A stretch of 64,000 bases of DNA from Candidatus Phosphoribacter baldrii (GCA_016704565.1 JADIZV010000004.1:1-64000), one strand, 5' to 3'; counted from the stretch's first letter, positions 1-8,473 are shown. Notes: generated by a model from the letters alone, not told the origin. Translations and numbers: made by a program.

Positions 1-765
1 CGGGATGCCGTAGTTGTCCTCGAGCGACTTGAGGTAACTGCCGGTGGCCGACGAACCGAACGACGCCTGCATGGCCTTGGGGTCTCCGATGGCGGTGACG
101 ACGTAGGGCCGCACCAACGGTCGGAAGTCCACGAGGATGGCCTGGCCGGCAAACCGGATGGCTGACCGGGTGGTCAACCGCTGCCCGTTGATCGAGATCG
201 CTTCTGCGCCAGCCGCCCACAGCCCGTTGCTGACGATCTGCAGATCCGCGGCGCTGACGCGCCCTTCCTCGAAGCCGCTGGAACCCCTCGCGGGGTCTGA
301 TCCACTCACCGCGTCGGCCGAGTCGTCCAGGATCACGGTGATCCCTGGCCCGGTCACCGCCACAACGCCTCCGACGACCTGCAGGAAGGACAGCTGGGTC
401 AGGACGCTGGACCGTCCTGATTGACCAAGAACCGCGGACCGCGCGCCGGCGACCTCGGCCTCCAGTTGGCTCACCCGCTCGGCGAGCAGGTCACCGGCCT
501 CCTGGCGCGCCCCGATCTGGGCCTTCAAGTCAGCGCGGGCCTGTTCGACCACGCTCGTGGCCGACTTGAGGCTCAGAGCCGACACCACCAAAAGGAACCC
601 ACAGGCAACCGCGACTGCGATGACCATGGGGCTACGACCCGAGCTGTGTTTCGGCAGCCCTTCGGCGACCCGACGAGCCGAGGCGGCGGCATACCCGGGC
701 TCCAGCGAACCTTCGCGAAGCTCGGTGATCAAGGCCATCGACTCGTCGACCCGGCGTGCGCTCAT
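1..765 (-). CDS. DUF881 family membrane-anchored protein, C-terminus beyond window edge
   Basis: The open frame runs from an ATG at 765 to the window edge, 255 codons with no stop. The N-terminus is charged and is followed by one hydrophobic helix at about residues 48-65, then a coiled-coil-like stretch and the conserved DUF881 domain; the visible end reads YLKSLEDNYGIP. DUF881 genes usually sit with pgsA and a small basic membrane protein in actinobacteria, as here. The ATG overlaps the stop of the upstream pgsA-like gene (ATGA), so the two are translationally coupled. The molecular function of the family is not established; an envelope or division-related role is only inferred from its neighbours elsewhere. 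Confidence 0.85.
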   Translation of the reverse strand, partial: MSARRVDESMALITELREGSLEPGYAAASARRVAEGLPKHSSGRSPMVIAVAVACGFLLVVSALSLKSATSVVEQARADLKAQIGARQEAGDLLAERVSQLEAEVAGARSAVLGQSGRSSVLTQLSFLQVVGGVVAVTGPGITVILDDSADAVSGSDPARGSSGFEEGRVSAADLQIVSNGLWAAGAEAISINGQRLTTRSAIRFAGQAILVDFRPLVRPYVVTAIGDPKAMQASFGSSATGSYLKSLEDNYGIP

Positions 766-1334
766 GCCGCCCTCCGGGTCTGGCGCAGCAGCGGGGCCGC
801 CTGCACGGCATACAGGGCGGCGGCGACCCAGTAGAGGACGATCCCCCACCACGCGAACGCCCACCCGATCGGCAGCGCCCACGCGCCGACCGTGCCCGGC
901 ACCTGGCCGAGGAGGATGACCGGGAAGGCGTAGAGGAGGTTGAGGGTGGCGCCCTTGCCGACGAAGTGGACCGGGATGCCGATCTGGCCGACCCGCTTGA
1001 GCGCCAGCAGCAGCCCGGCCATAAACAGCTCACGCAGCAGCAGCACCCAGACGATCCACCAAGGGATGATGTCCCGCCAGGCCATGCCCAGCAGCGTGCT
1101 GACGATATAGAGCCGGTCGGCGATCGGGTCGAGCAGTTGGCCGACCCGCGACACCAGGTGGAAGTGGCGCGCGATCTTGCCGTCGAGGTAGTCCGTGATG
1201 CCGGACAACGCCAGGGTGACCAGGGCCCACCCGTCGTCGCCGCGCAGGATGAGCCACAGGAACAGCGGCACCCCGAGCAGGCGCAACACCGACAGCGCAT
1301 TGGGCAGGGTGAGGACACGGTCGGTGTCGGGCAC
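762..1334 (-). CDS. pgsA: CDP-alcohol phosphatidyltransferase (PgsA-type)
   Basis: The protein has 190 residues, several membrane segments and the CDP-alcohol phosphotransferase signature D-x2-DG-x2-AR-x8-G-x3-D-x3-D, seen as DYLDG..AR..G..D..D around residues 47-72. The family transfers a phosphatidyl group from CDP-diacylglycerol to an alcohol, typically glycerol 3-phosphate, at the inner membrane. The start is a GTG at 1334. The stop overlaps the DUF881 start. The exact acceptor alcohol cannot be read from the sequence. A second, distinct family member lies at 50050-50718 in the PIM cluster. Confidence 0.85.
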   Translation of the reverse strand: MPDTDRVLTLPNALSVLRLLGVPLFLWLILRGDDGWALVTLALSGITDYLDGKIARHFHLVSRVGQLLDPIADRLYIVSTLLGMAWRDIIPWWIVWVLLLRELFMAGLLLALKRVGQIGIPVHFVGKGATLNLLYAFPVILLGQVPGTVGAWALPIGWAFAWWGIVLYWVAAALYAVQAAPLLRQTRRAA

Positions 1335-1420
1335 CTCGTCGCCCGCAACTCCCTGCTTTCCGCCACGGCCCCGAGCCTAATGCGCGCGCCCGACAGATCC
1401 CTGGTTCGTCGCCTCCGCCC

Positions 1421-1472
1421 CGCCGGTATGCCGTGTGCTCGCCCCCCGCCGGTATGCCGTGTGTTCGCCCCC
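1421..1472. repeat. Two tandem copies of a 26-bp unit containing the octamer GTATGCCG
   Basis: The unit begins CGCCGGTATGCCGTGTG and is repeated at 1421 and 1447 with a single C/T difference; a degenerate partial third copy follows. Each copy carries one GTATGCCG (1426 and 1452). It lies upstream of pgsA, outside the integrated element. Confidence 0.8.
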
Positions 1473-1667
1473 CGCCCCGCCGTGGGCTGCGCACGCGCTC
1501 CTACGCCTCCGCCCGGTGCCGGACGCTGGAGCCGTCCTTGAAGCCGTCGCTCGTGATGTGATCACACCTGCAGCTTCGGCTTCATCGGCGGCATCATGCC
1601 CGGGCATGACGAAGCCCCCGACCCCGGCCAGGGTTCGAGGGCTCTCGCCGTCCGATATATGCGGTAT

Positions 1668-1711
1668 GTCGGGCTGACAGGATTTGAACCTGCGGCCCCT
1701 TGACCCCCAGT
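1668..1711. other. attL: displaced copy of the tRNA-Pro 3' end
   Basis: These 44 bp are identical to 16090-16133 and cover the acceptor, T-arm and anticodon part of tRNA-Pro. Beyond 1711 the sequence diverges from tRNA (GAGTTGACC instead of CAAGTGCGC), so this copy is not a gene. Confidence 0.92.
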
Positions 1712-1828
1712 GAGTTGACCGTTCTGCCTGGGCGTCCCATCCCCTCCCAGACCGTCCCGTCTGAGCACGCGGGACTCTCACCCCGAGGGCCATCCATCCC
1801 AACTCGTCACGGTGCGTGCCGTCCTGTC

Positions 1829-1852
1829 TGCACACACACACGCACACACAAG
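1829..1852 (+). repeat. CA-rich direct repeat near attL, candidate integrase arm site
   Basis: The sequence is TGCACACAC followed by ACACGCACACACAAG. A near copy, TGCACACAC followed by TGCACACACAAG, lies at 16000-16020 just inside attR in the same orientation. Matching short repeats close to both attachment cores are what arm-type sites of tyrosine integrases look like. The right copy is also coding sequence of the integrase, so coincidence is possible. Confidence 0.35.
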
Positions 1853-1932
1853 AGAAGAACGACGGCACTGGCCGGTGTTGGAGCGCCCGGCCGGGGCCTA
1901 GACCGAATCACCTCGATAGAAGGAGAACGACC

Positions 1933-2178
1933 ATGAACGAGAAGGATGTCACGACCTGCGCCCCGTGGTGCAGCGCTCACGACGCCGAAACCGGGCAGTG
2001 CGTCAGCGCCGCCCATGATGCGGGTCGGGTCAGCGTGTGGCTGGTCGCCGACCCCGGTGGGTCGGCACGGCTGGCGGTGGACACTCCGCCGACTGGCGGC
2101 GTGTTGAGCCTGGCCGAGGCGGACGTCTTGGCTGGCGCGGTGGCGCGGCTGGTTGAGATGGCTGGGGGTCAGCGATGA
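1933..2178 (+). CDS. Small cysteine-containing protein (DUF6907-like)
   Basis: The protein has 81 residues and begins MNEKDVTTCAPWCSAHD. A cysteine/histidine cluster (C-x3-C-x2-H, then a further C and H) at residues 9-28 precedes a compact beta-rich part and a C-terminal helix. Similar CAPWC..H proteins are common in actinobacterial phages and integrative elements and are grouped, as I recall, under DUF6907; their function is unknown. ATG 1933 is chosen over upstream codons because AGGAGA lies 7 bp before it. The stop overlaps the recombinase start (ATGA). Confidence 0.65.
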   Translation: MNEKDVTTCAPWCSAHDAETGQCVSAAHDAGRVSVWLVADPGGSARLAVDTPPTGGVLSLAEADVLAGAVARLVEMAGGQR

Positions 2179-3038
2179 CCGCCACCGTGGCGAAGCGGCC
2201 GGTGGGTCGGCCGCGGGCTCTGCACGTCGTCTCGTCGGACCCGCTTGAGCCGGTGTGGGCCTGGTGTGAGTGGCTGCGGGCCGCTGGGGCACCGGAGACG
2301 ACGATCAGCCTGCGGAGGTACTACGTGACCCGCCTCTGGCAGACCTACCCGGATCTGCTGGGCGTCGGCGTTGACGACCTGGCCCGGTGGATGGGGTCAG
2401 CGCAGTGGAACGCCAACACGAAGAAGTCGGCCCGGTCGTCGCTGCGGTCGTTCTACGCCTGGGCGAAGGCCACGGGGCGGATCGAGGTCTCTCCGGCCGC
2501 CCTGTTGCCGGCGGTGCGGATTCCTCGATCGGCTCCGCGTCCGACCCCCGAGCGGGCGTTCGCTGAGGCGATCAGCGTTGCCGACCCGCGGGCCCGGCTG
2601 GCGATCCAGCTGGCCGGTTTCTGTGGGCTGCGTCGCGGCGAGATCGCACGGGTGCACGTCGACGACGTGGTCGAGGACGGCGACGGCTACTCGCTGCGCG
2701 TCGTCGGCAAGGGCGGTCACGTGCGGTATGTGCCGCTGCCGCCGTTGCTGGCTGGCGAGCTGGACTCGATCAAGGAAGGGTGGGCATTTCCGTCGCCGCG
2801 GGGTGGGCACATCACGGCGGACCACCTCGCCAAGATCGTCACCCGGCATCTCCCGCCGGGGGTGTCCACTCACACCCTGCGGCACCGGTGCGCGACGGTG
2901 GCGTATGCGGGGACTCGTGATCTTCGGGCGGTGCAGGAGTTGTTGGGGCATTCACGGCCGGAGACCACGGCCGGGTATGCCTACGTGCCGCAGAACGCGG
3001 TCCGTGCGGCGATGCAGGCGGCCGCGCACTACGCCTAG
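2175..3038 (+). CDS. Tyrosine recombinase (second recombinase of the element)
   Basis: The protein has 287 residues. The N-terminal SAM-like core-binding part (about 25-110) is followed by a catalytic domain with Arg in GLRRGE, Lys in VGKGGH, HTLRH (H-x-x-R), LGHS and the nucleophile Tyr in TTAGYAYV near the end. It is short and lacks an arm-binding domain, as in XerC/D-like or phage accessory recombinases. It starts inside the stop of the small gene before it. The integrase next to attR is a different, longer protein, so this one may resolve multimers, assist excision or act on another site. Confidence 0.85.
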   Translation: MTATVAKRPVGRPRALHVVSSDPLEPVWAWCEWLRAAGAPETTISLRRYYVTRLWQTYPDLLGVGVDDLARWMGSAQWNANTKKSARSSLRSFYAWAKATGRIEVSPAALLPAVRIPRSAPRPTPERAFAEAISVADPRARLAIQLAGFCGLRRGEIARVHVDDVVEDGDGYSLRVVGKGGHVRYVPLPPLLAGELDSIKEGWAFPSPRGGHITADHLAKIVTRHLPPGVSTHTLRHRCATVAYAGTRDLRAVQELLGHSRPETTAGYAYVPQNAVRAAMQAAAHYA

Positions 3039-3073
3039 GCGGGTCACCTCCCGTTCTCGGGCGGGAAAGCCAG

Positions 3074-3103
3074 CCACCCCCCGCTCGGAGGAACGGGGGG
3101 TGG
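3074..3103 (+). terminator. Hairpin after the second recombinase
   Basis: A perfect 9-bp stem (CCACCCCCC / GGGGGGTGG) with a 12-nt loop lies 35 bp past the recombinase stop. There is no T-run, as is common in high-GC actinobacteria. Confidence 0.55.
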
Positions 3104-3146
3104 TGCGGCGAGCTCGGGGCCTTTCGCCGAAAGGGGGCGTCCGTCC

Positions 3147-3183
3147 TTCGGAACCTTCCCCCAAGTTGGGTGAGGTTTCCGAA
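3147..3183 (-). terminator. Hairpin between the convergent recombinase and tape-measure transcripts
   Basis: TTCGGAACCT pairs with AGGTTTCCGAA (one bulged base) around a 16-nt loop, about 105 bp past the tape-measure stop on the minus strand. A smaller hairpin, CCTTTCGCCGAAAGG, lies just to its left. Either could end the leftward operon. Confidence 0.45.
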
Positions 3184-3288
3184 GGGCGCGCTGCACAAAC
3201 TCGGTGCAGGGGGTACACGAGATATTGGTCAGACTTGCCCCGTCTGAACTCTAGCCGTCGCCCTTTCGTTCAGGCTGAGTGATTTGTC

Positions 3289-5949
3289 TCACGTGAAGGC
3301 CGCCTCCCGGGACTGGGCTGAGTCGAGCACGCCCAAGACGTAGTCACCGACTGCTGAGACGCGGTCAAACCTCACGGTCATGCCTCGCATCCCGTTTCGG
3401 ACAGCGCCCTCTAAGGCGGACGGCGAGAGGGCCAGGGCCGTTTGGCCGGCGCCTCCGTTGACCCCCAGCGGGTCTCCCATGAGGCGATTCGTCTCGGCGA
3501 GGATCTTGGTCGACCGTGCCCGCTTGGATGAGGCCAACGGAATGTAGGCCTCACCGCCGGGGGCCTCGTTCCACAAGATCGGAGCCATCCGGCGCATGAT
3601 CGACGCCTGCCGGGTCACGTCACCCGCAGCCATCGCGCGCACGCCGTTGACGCTAATGAGACCGTTCGCGGCAGTGCTCGGGTTGACCCCGTTCTGTAGG
3701 AGCTTGAGTTCATTCTTGAGTGCCGTCGCGTTGAGGCGCGCCGTGACGGTGGCGACACCGGAGAGGCTGGAGAGTTGGGCTCGCACGTCGGCCATGGCGG
3801 CGTTGAAGATCTCCTGGTTGATGCTCAACTTGACCGGCGGCACCTTGGAGATCTGCATCGACAGGGCTTGGACGTTGAGGGTCGTGAGCCCGAACTGGTC
3901 GGCCAGAGAGTTGGCGGCCTTCTCGCTGTAGCCCATCTGGATCGCGTTGGCGATGAAGCCCTGACGGGCGTCCTCGACCCGCTTGATAACGACGTCGAGG
4001 GAGTCGCCGCGTGTCAGGTCGGCCTTGGCGGACTTCATCGTCGTTTCGGCGACGTTGTCCAGCGCGGACTGCAGTCGGCGGCCCGCCTCGGTGCTGGTGT
4101 TCATCCGGTCGGCGGTCTTGACGTGGCCCTTGTCGGCTTCCTTGAGTGCGTCGGCCAGGTCGTCGACGGCTTGCTCGTAGCGCCGGGAGGCTTCGCGGGC
4201 GTCGAGGGTGTCGCCCGAGAGGCGGTCGAGTTTGTCGGCCAGCGTCTCGATCTTGCTGGCGGCACCGCCGGTCTTGTCTCCCGCGCTCTGGATGGTGTTG
4301 CCGAACGCGTCGACCTTGGGAGTGATGCCGACCAGGGCGTCCCGCTTGCGTTCGATGGCTGCCTTGGCCTCGGTGATGGCGGCTGTCTGGCCTTCCACGG
4401 CCCCGGTGACGGTGTTGATCTCCCCCTCGTATTGACGGAACGCCTGGTCACCTTGAGAGGTCATGATCTCTCCGGTGCGGGCCAGGGCTTCGTTCACGCG
4501 GGCCAGCGCGTCGGTGTCGTCGAGGATCGCCGCGGTGACGTCGGAGACGCTGATCCCCAGGGTTCGTGCCGCCTGCAGGACGCCGTCGGTTTCCAGCTGG
4601 TTGACCAGCTTCTGGCGGGTGTTCTCGCCGAGCGCGCCCGAGTCGGCTTCGATGGCGCTGGTGAGTTCCTCGACCCGGCGGCGGGCGTCCGCTTGCTTCT
4701 GGAGCCACAGGCCGACCAGTGCGGTCGCTCCGGTGAACGCGGCACCCCACGGGCCACCGAGGACCCCCAGGAGGCCAGAGGCGGCGCCGCGCAGGCCAGC
4801 GCCGGCCGATGCGCCAATGGCGCTGGCCATGCCCCGGAATCCGCCACCGGCAGCCGTGGCAGCGTCTCCGGCATACATGGCCTTGAGTCGGACCGTGTCG
4901 AGCGCGGAGACCATGTCGGTCTTGATCGTGGTGCCGACCGCGGCGAGCCGGTCCTTGAGCAGGATGAAGGCGAGCATCCCCACCAGTGACCCTTGAATCG
5001 GGCCGGGCAGGTCGCGGAAGCCGGAGGCGAGGGCACCAACAGCGGAGGCCATTGGGGCGAGGGCATCGGCTCCCGCCGACACGACGTCCACGGTCCCGGA
5101 CAAGAAGGGGATCACATGGTCTCGACCGAACGACACGAGGGCCGTGTAGGCCGGGAGCAGGCGTTGGCCTACCTTGGCCACGAGCTCCTCGGTGGCCGCG
5201 GCCGCGGTCTTCTCGACCTGAGCCTTGTCCTGGGCGTGCTTGGCATAGAAGCCGGTGGCGTTGCCGGCGCCCTTCATCACCACCGCCAGGGTGGCGGCGG
5301 CCTTCTCCTGGCTGGTGAGCGAGTCGGCGGACTTCTTGCCGGTGGCGGTGAGGGCCTGCTGTTCGATCGCTGCGGCACTGATCGACGGGACGAGGACCTG
5401 GAGGCTGTCGTACTCGCCGCGGAACCCGGCAGCGATCCGCTCCAACACGTCCTCGGTCTTCATCCCCTTGAACGCGCCCAGGTCGGCCGCCAGGGCGACA
5501 ACGTCCTTGGACATGCCCGCCGCCGCGGCTGAGGTGAAGCCGATCTGGGCGAACATGTCGCCGAAGGATGCGGCCGAGGAGATGGCGGCCTGTTCGCTGA
5601 TCCCGAAGTTCCGTGCCGCCCCCTTGGCCCACGCTTCGATGGTCTTGCTGTTCGCGCCGAACACGATGCTGGAGCGTTGGACGGCCGCGTTGGCTTCGCC
5701 GGCGGCGTCGATCGAAGACTTGAAGAAGTCGACCACGCGCTCGACCACGAACGCGCCAGCCATGAGACCACCGACCCGCTTGGCCATCGAGGCCACGGTG
5801 GTCGTCATCTTCGACGTGCCCGCCGTGGTGGTCTTGTCCATGTCGTTCATCGATCGACGAACGTCGTCCTGCATGCGGCGGACCTGCACGCCGACGTCGG
5901 AGACGTCGAGCTTGAGATAGGCAACCAGGGTGCCGACGTCGAGGGCCAT
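3289..5949 (-). CDS. Phage tape-measure protein
   Basis: The protein has 886 residues starting MALDVGTLVAYLKLDVSD, a typical tape-measure N-terminus. It is rich in Ala, Gly and Lys with long helical stretches, and has hydrophobic segments near residues 318-332 and 390-415. The C-terminus has the common WNEAPGGEAYIPLA..KR motif. In siphophages this protein sets tail length (about 1.5 angstrom per residue, which would give roughly 130 nm) and enters the cell with the DNA. ATG 5949 overlaps the stop of the 104-residue gene before it. The frame extends a further 115 codons upstream, but that part overlaps the upstream gene. It is the last gene of the leftward operon, and no other tail gene is present. 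Confidence 0.88.
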   Translation of the reverse strand: MALDVGTLVAYLKLDVSDVGVQVRRMQDDVRRSMNDMDKTTTAGTSKMTTTVASMAKRVGGLMAGAFVVERVVDFFKSSIDAAGEANAAVQRSSIVFGANSKTIEAWAKGAARNFGISEQAAISSAASFGDMFAQIGFTSAAAAGMSKDVVALAADLGAFKGMKTEDVLERIAAGFRGEYDSLQVLVPSISAAAIEQQALTATGKKSADSLTSQEKAAATLAVVMKGAGNATGFYAKHAQDKAQVEKTAAAATEELVAKVGQRLLPAYTALVSFGRDHVIPFLSGTVDVVSAGADALAPMASAVGALASGFRDLPGPIQGSLVGMLAFILLKDRLAAVGTTIKTDMVSALDTVRLKAMYAGDAATAAGGGFRGMASAIGASAGAGLRGAASGLLGVLGGPWGAAFTGATALVGLWLQKQADARRRVEELTSAIEADSGALGENTRQKLVNQLETDGVLQAARTLGISVSDVTAAILDDTDALARVNEALARTGEIMTSQGDQAFRQYEGEINTVTGAVEGQTAAITEAKAAIERKRDALVGITPKVDAFGNTIQSAGDKTGGAASKIETLADKLDRLSGDTLDAREASRRYEQAVDDLADALKEADKGHVKTADRMNTSTEAGRRLQSALDNVAETTMKSAKADLTRGDSLDVVIKRVEDARQGFIANAIQMGYSEKAANSLADQFGLTTLNVQALSMQISKVPPVKLSINQEIFNAAMADVRAQLSSLSGVATVTARLNATALKNELKLLQNGVNPSTAANGLISVNGVRAMAAGDVTRQASIMRRMAPILWNEAPGGEAYIPLASSKRARSTKILAETNRLMGDPLGVNGGAGQTALALSPSALEGAVRNGMRGMTVRFDRVSAVGDYVLGVLDSAQSREAAFT

Positions 5950-6263
5950 CAGTTGGCCTCCTTCGGGAAGACTGCTTCGTAATGGGCGGCCTGCACCTGT
6001 AGCCACTCGTTGGCGTGTGTCGGCTGGTCGACGGCCCACTGCTTGAGGGCGAGCGCTGCGATCGACCCCAGCGCGGCCAAGAGCATGGCCCGCTCGTATC
6101 CGCGGTCGTCCTCGTTCGGGGTGCGGGCGTCGATCTCGGCCAGCAGAAGAGTGACGTGCCGACCGAGCCCGGCACCGTCGTCTTCCAGCGCGACGGTGAC
6201 GACCGAGAACGCCTCCAGGACCCGGCGCAGGTCGTCCGGCTCGAAGTCGGGCGCGGTGGTCAC
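5949..6263 (-). CDS. Small protein immediately before the tape measure, unknown
   Basis: The protein has 104 residues, starts at GTG 6263 (GTGA overlap with the upstream stop) and is mostly helical (MLLAALGSIAALALKQW in the middle). By position it is where siphophages carry a tail-assembly chaperone, but I see no slippery sequence or frameshifted extension and no recognised domain. Its one-base overlap with the tape-measure start (TGATG) indicates coupled translation. Confidence 0.6.
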   Translation of the reverse strand: MTTAPDFEPDDLRRVLEAFSVVTVALEDDGAGLGRHVTLLLAEIDARTPNEDDRGYERAMLLAALGSIAALALKQWAVDQPTHANEWLQVQAAHYEAVFPKEAN

Positions 6264-6979
6264 GAGGCGAGTTGTGCCGCGGGCCGCTCGGCAAGCTTGG
6301 ATGCGATCGCGACTTCCATCGCGTCCGCGGCCGGCTGGATGCCTGCGCCCACCGCCTGGAGGTGGTCCAGCCATGGCCGGACGGCGTTGTCGGTCACGCC
6401 CGCGTCTTGCTCGGCGGTCAACGCCCAAGCAACCTCGGGGGCGGCGACCGATGCCATACGTGCGGCCACGGCGCGGCGGAGCCCGGCCACGTCGGCCGGC
6501 TCCCGCAATGCCTCGGGCTTGCTCGGGTCCTCGGCCTGTCGGTGGGCGACCTCGAGCCAGTCCGGACCCCACGCCTCCAGGACCAGGAGCGTCTCCATGT
6601 CAGCCGCGGCGAGCACCTCGCCCAGCGGGATACCGGCGGCGAGCTTGGCCTTGATGCCTTCCCAGCGGATCCCGGCACGCTGAACTGCGGCAGCATCTTC
6701 GCCCATTCGGGGCCGGTGCTGACCGGCCCATCGGGCGACGGTCGCCAAGTCGGCATCGAGGATGGCGCGCTCGCGTTCGATGAGGGGCGCGGCCTTGGAC
6801 CGCGCGGCCTGGGCCATCTCCTGGCGCTTGCGGGCCAGGCCTTCCGAACTCAAGTCACGGTTGGTGTAGGCCTGGGCGGCCTGCAGGTCGGCATCCAACT
6901 GGTTGCGAAGCGCGACGACTCGCTCCTTGGCGCCGCGCAGTCTCTCGATCGCCTGCTCGGCCGGTCGACGTTCAAACAT
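6260..6979 (-). CDS. Helical protein of the element, unknown
   Basis: The protein has 239 residues starting MFERRPAEQAIERLRGAKER, with an Arg/Glu/Ala-rich coiled-coil-like first half (about 5-75). ATG 6979 has GAGGAG about 7 bp upstream and lies 28 bp after the preceding stop. Its stop overlaps the next start. No domain is recognised. A scaffold or structural role is conceivable from the helical composition and position, but is not shown. Confidence 0.6.
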   Translation of the reverse strand: MFERRPAEQAIERLRGAKERVVALRNQLDADLQAAQAYTNRDLSSEGLARKRQEMAQAARSKAAPLIERERAILDADLATVARWAGQHRPRMGEDAAAVQRAGIRWEGIKAKLAAGIPLGEVLAAADMETLLVLEAWGPDWLEVAHRQAEDPSKPEALREPADVAGLRRAVAARMASVAAPEVAWALTAEQDAGVTDNAVRPWLDHLQAVGAGIQPAADAMEVAIASKLAERPAAQLAS

Positions 6980-7007
6980 GTTCGTGCTCCTCGGGATTGG
7001 GGAATGG

Positions 7008-7361
7008 TCAGCGAAGGGGCTCGTCGATGTGAGCGTGCCGGAAGGTGCCCGCCGGTGCCCCCAAGACGGGGTTGATGCGGGCGTTGTCGCCCTCGCGGGG
7101 GTCAACCGACGCATCCCGCAGGGTGGTGCCGAGTTGCACGGACAGTGCGCTGTCCTTTGATGCGTTGATCGAGGCCTGGACGAGTTGTTCGTACCGAGTA
7201 GGGAAGTCCTGGCGAAGCATCACCTTGACCACGAACGGCAACCGCTCGAAGTCCCGGACCGTCAACGCGTTCGCGTCAGCGACGGCGAGTCCAGCCGCCC
7301 TGGCCTGGTTGACCATCTGCTCCTCGCGGCTCGCCGCGGCCGGCGACTGCCACCCCATCAC
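7008..7361 (-). CDS. Small protein of the element, unknown
   Basis: The protein has 117 residues, begins MMGWQSPAAASREEQ and includes a central VRDFERLPFVVKVMLRQ segment. Its start overlaps the previous stop (ATGA at 7358-7361). I do not recognise it. The tight coupling and codon use like its neighbours support a real gene. Confidence 0.55.
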   Translation of the reverse strand: MMGWQSPAAASREEQMVNQARAAGLAVADANALTVRDFERLPFVVKVMLRQDFPTRYEQLVQASINASKDSALSVQLGTTLRDASVDPREGDNARINPVLGAPAGTFRHAHIDEPLR

Positions 7362-7930
7362 GCACCGCCAACCGCGCCGAGGGCGGCGTCGACGAGCTCT
7401 CGGACCGCCTTGTCCAGGTCCGTTCCCTGGAACTTGGTTTCCAGGAAGGGCACCCCATCCAGGATCACGCGGCCAAGGCTGTCGATACGCACGGGCCCGG
7501 TCTGCGGGGGTCCGCCCGTGAACTCGCGGACGATGCCCGCCTCGGACACCAGTCGGCCGACAAGGTCGACGTATGCCGCGTCAGCCGCGACAGCCCGGCG
7601 CCGGAAGTCCGCGATGATCTCGCGCAGCGCCGCCACCGCCGAACTCGACGAGGACTCCAGCGCCGCATACTCGGCCTGCAACGGCCCGAACTCGGCCCGC
7701 AACCCCGCCAGGGCCGCGGCCTTCCTGTCGGCGTCCTCTCGGGCCTCCCGACGGACCGCGGCATCCATCCGCAATCGAGCGAACCGCACCAAGGACCGAG
7801 CCGACTCGATCTCATCCGGGCTCACGCTCGCGTCGCCCTCACGAACGCGCTCCTCCAGCGCCGCCACCAACTCGACCGCGCTGTCGTGCTCCTGCTCCGG
7901 CGTGAGGGTCAGTTCTGCTGTTGCCGTCAT
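7358..7930 (-). CDS. Coiled-coil-like protein of the element, unknown
   Basis: The protein has 190 residues starting MTATAELTLTPEQEHDS. Residues about 15-120 are highly charged and Ala-rich (an EERVREGD and RREAREDADRK type pattern), predicting a long helix. The C-terminal third is more globular (GRVILDGVPFLETKF). The start at 7930 overlaps the upstream HTH gene stop (ATGA). Its function cannot be assigned; a phage structural or scaffold-like role would be inference only. Confidence 0.6.
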   Translation of the reverse strand: MTATAELTLTPEQEHDSAVELVAALEERVREGDASVSPDEIESARSLVRFARLRMDAAVRREAREDADRKAAALAGLRAEFGPLQAEYAALESSSSSAVAALREIIADFRRRAVAADAAYVDLVGRLVSEAGIVREFTGGPPQTGPVRIDSLGRVILDGVPFLETKFQGTDLDKAVRELVDAALGAVGGA

Positions 7931-8316
7931 GCTGCGGTCCTCCCAAGGACTCGGGCCAAGCTGCCGATGTCGATCAACCACGACCGGGAACCGACACGAC
8001 GAGCGCGGATCCGACCGGAGCGTGCCAACCTCCTGGCGTAGGAGGCACTGCACCCGGCCAGACCTGCGGCCTCGTCGACCGGAGCCCAGGTCGATGCCTC
8101 CAGGCTCTCTGATGCGGTTCCGCTAGCGGAACCGACTGCCGGGCGGGGCGTCTCAGCCACGTCGGCCAACGCCTGACACACCGGCTGAGCCCACCACGGC
8201 ACCGGGTGCCCATCGCCACGCACGTGAACCGTCAAACCCCGCACGAGAACGTTGAGCACCTCGCGGGCCACCTGCCCCTGCAGAAGGTCAGGCAGGGCCG
8301 CCGGGCGAGGCGTCAC
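7927..8316 (-). CDS. Helix-turn-helix DNA-binding protein
   Basis: The protein has 129 residues. The C-terminal half carries a MerR/excisionase-like helix-turn-helix (VDEAAGLAGCSASYARRLARSG, split here at about 80-101) followed by a beta wing (IRARRVGSRSWLID). The N-terminal half is of unknown fold. It starts at GTG 8316 after a 157-bp gap from the large terminase, and its stop overlaps the next gene. Such small HTH proteins often bind att or packaging-related sites, but no target is visible. Confidence 0.6.
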   Translation of the reverse strand: MTPRPAALPDLLQGQVAREVLNVLVRGLTVHVRGDGHPVPWWAQPVCQALADVAETPRPAVGSASGTASESLEASTWAPVDEAAGLAGCSASYARRLARSGRIRARRVGSRSWLIDIGSLARVLGRTAA

Positions 8317-8337
8317 CGGGGGCGCCTACGCTCACCC

Positions 8338-8471
8338 ATGGACAAGCTCGCCGACTCCTGGGCCGCCAAACGCACAGCCTGGCGACCAAGGACGACACGA
8401 TCACGGTGCACTGGACCGACGAGGACGGTCACGAACACGCATGGGATCGGCCGCTGCCTCCGAAGCGCTGA
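8338..8471 (+). pseudogene. Possible small gene with a frameshift, opposite to the operon
   Basis: ATG 8338 opens MDKLADSWAAKRTA. One base back in frame, the sequence continues LATKDDTITVHWTDEDG.. to a TGA at 8469-8471, which reads much more like protein than the original frame. Joining the two would give about 45 residues. No slippery heptamer lies at the junction (about 8380), so a one-base deletion or sequence error is more likely than programmed frameshifting. Confidence 0.3.
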
Positions 8472-8473
8472 CG

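Larger units (their letters stand above)
1335..1932. other. Non-coding stretch between pgsA and the integrated element's first gene
   Basis: This 598-bp stretch holds no convincing gene. It contains a 26-bp tandem duplication (1421-1472), the displaced attachment copy attL (1668-1711) and a CA-rich repeat (1829-1852). The open frames crossing it have no ribosome-binding site and read into one another. Confidence 0.6.

Noticed and set aside
1829..1852. CA-repeat as a phase-variation tract
   Set aside because: It is short and imperfect, and lies outside the adopted start of the next gene; its match near attR makes an attachment role likelier.
1377..1868. Protein gene upstream of pgsA (MPGHDAADEAEAAG... 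frame)
   Set aside because: No ribosome-binding site; the frame runs through attL and the tandem repeat and has no protein-like conservation.
5949..6294. Longer tape-measure start 115 codons upstream
   Set aside because: It would overlap the whole small gene before it; MALDVGTLVAYLKLDV is the typical N-terminus.
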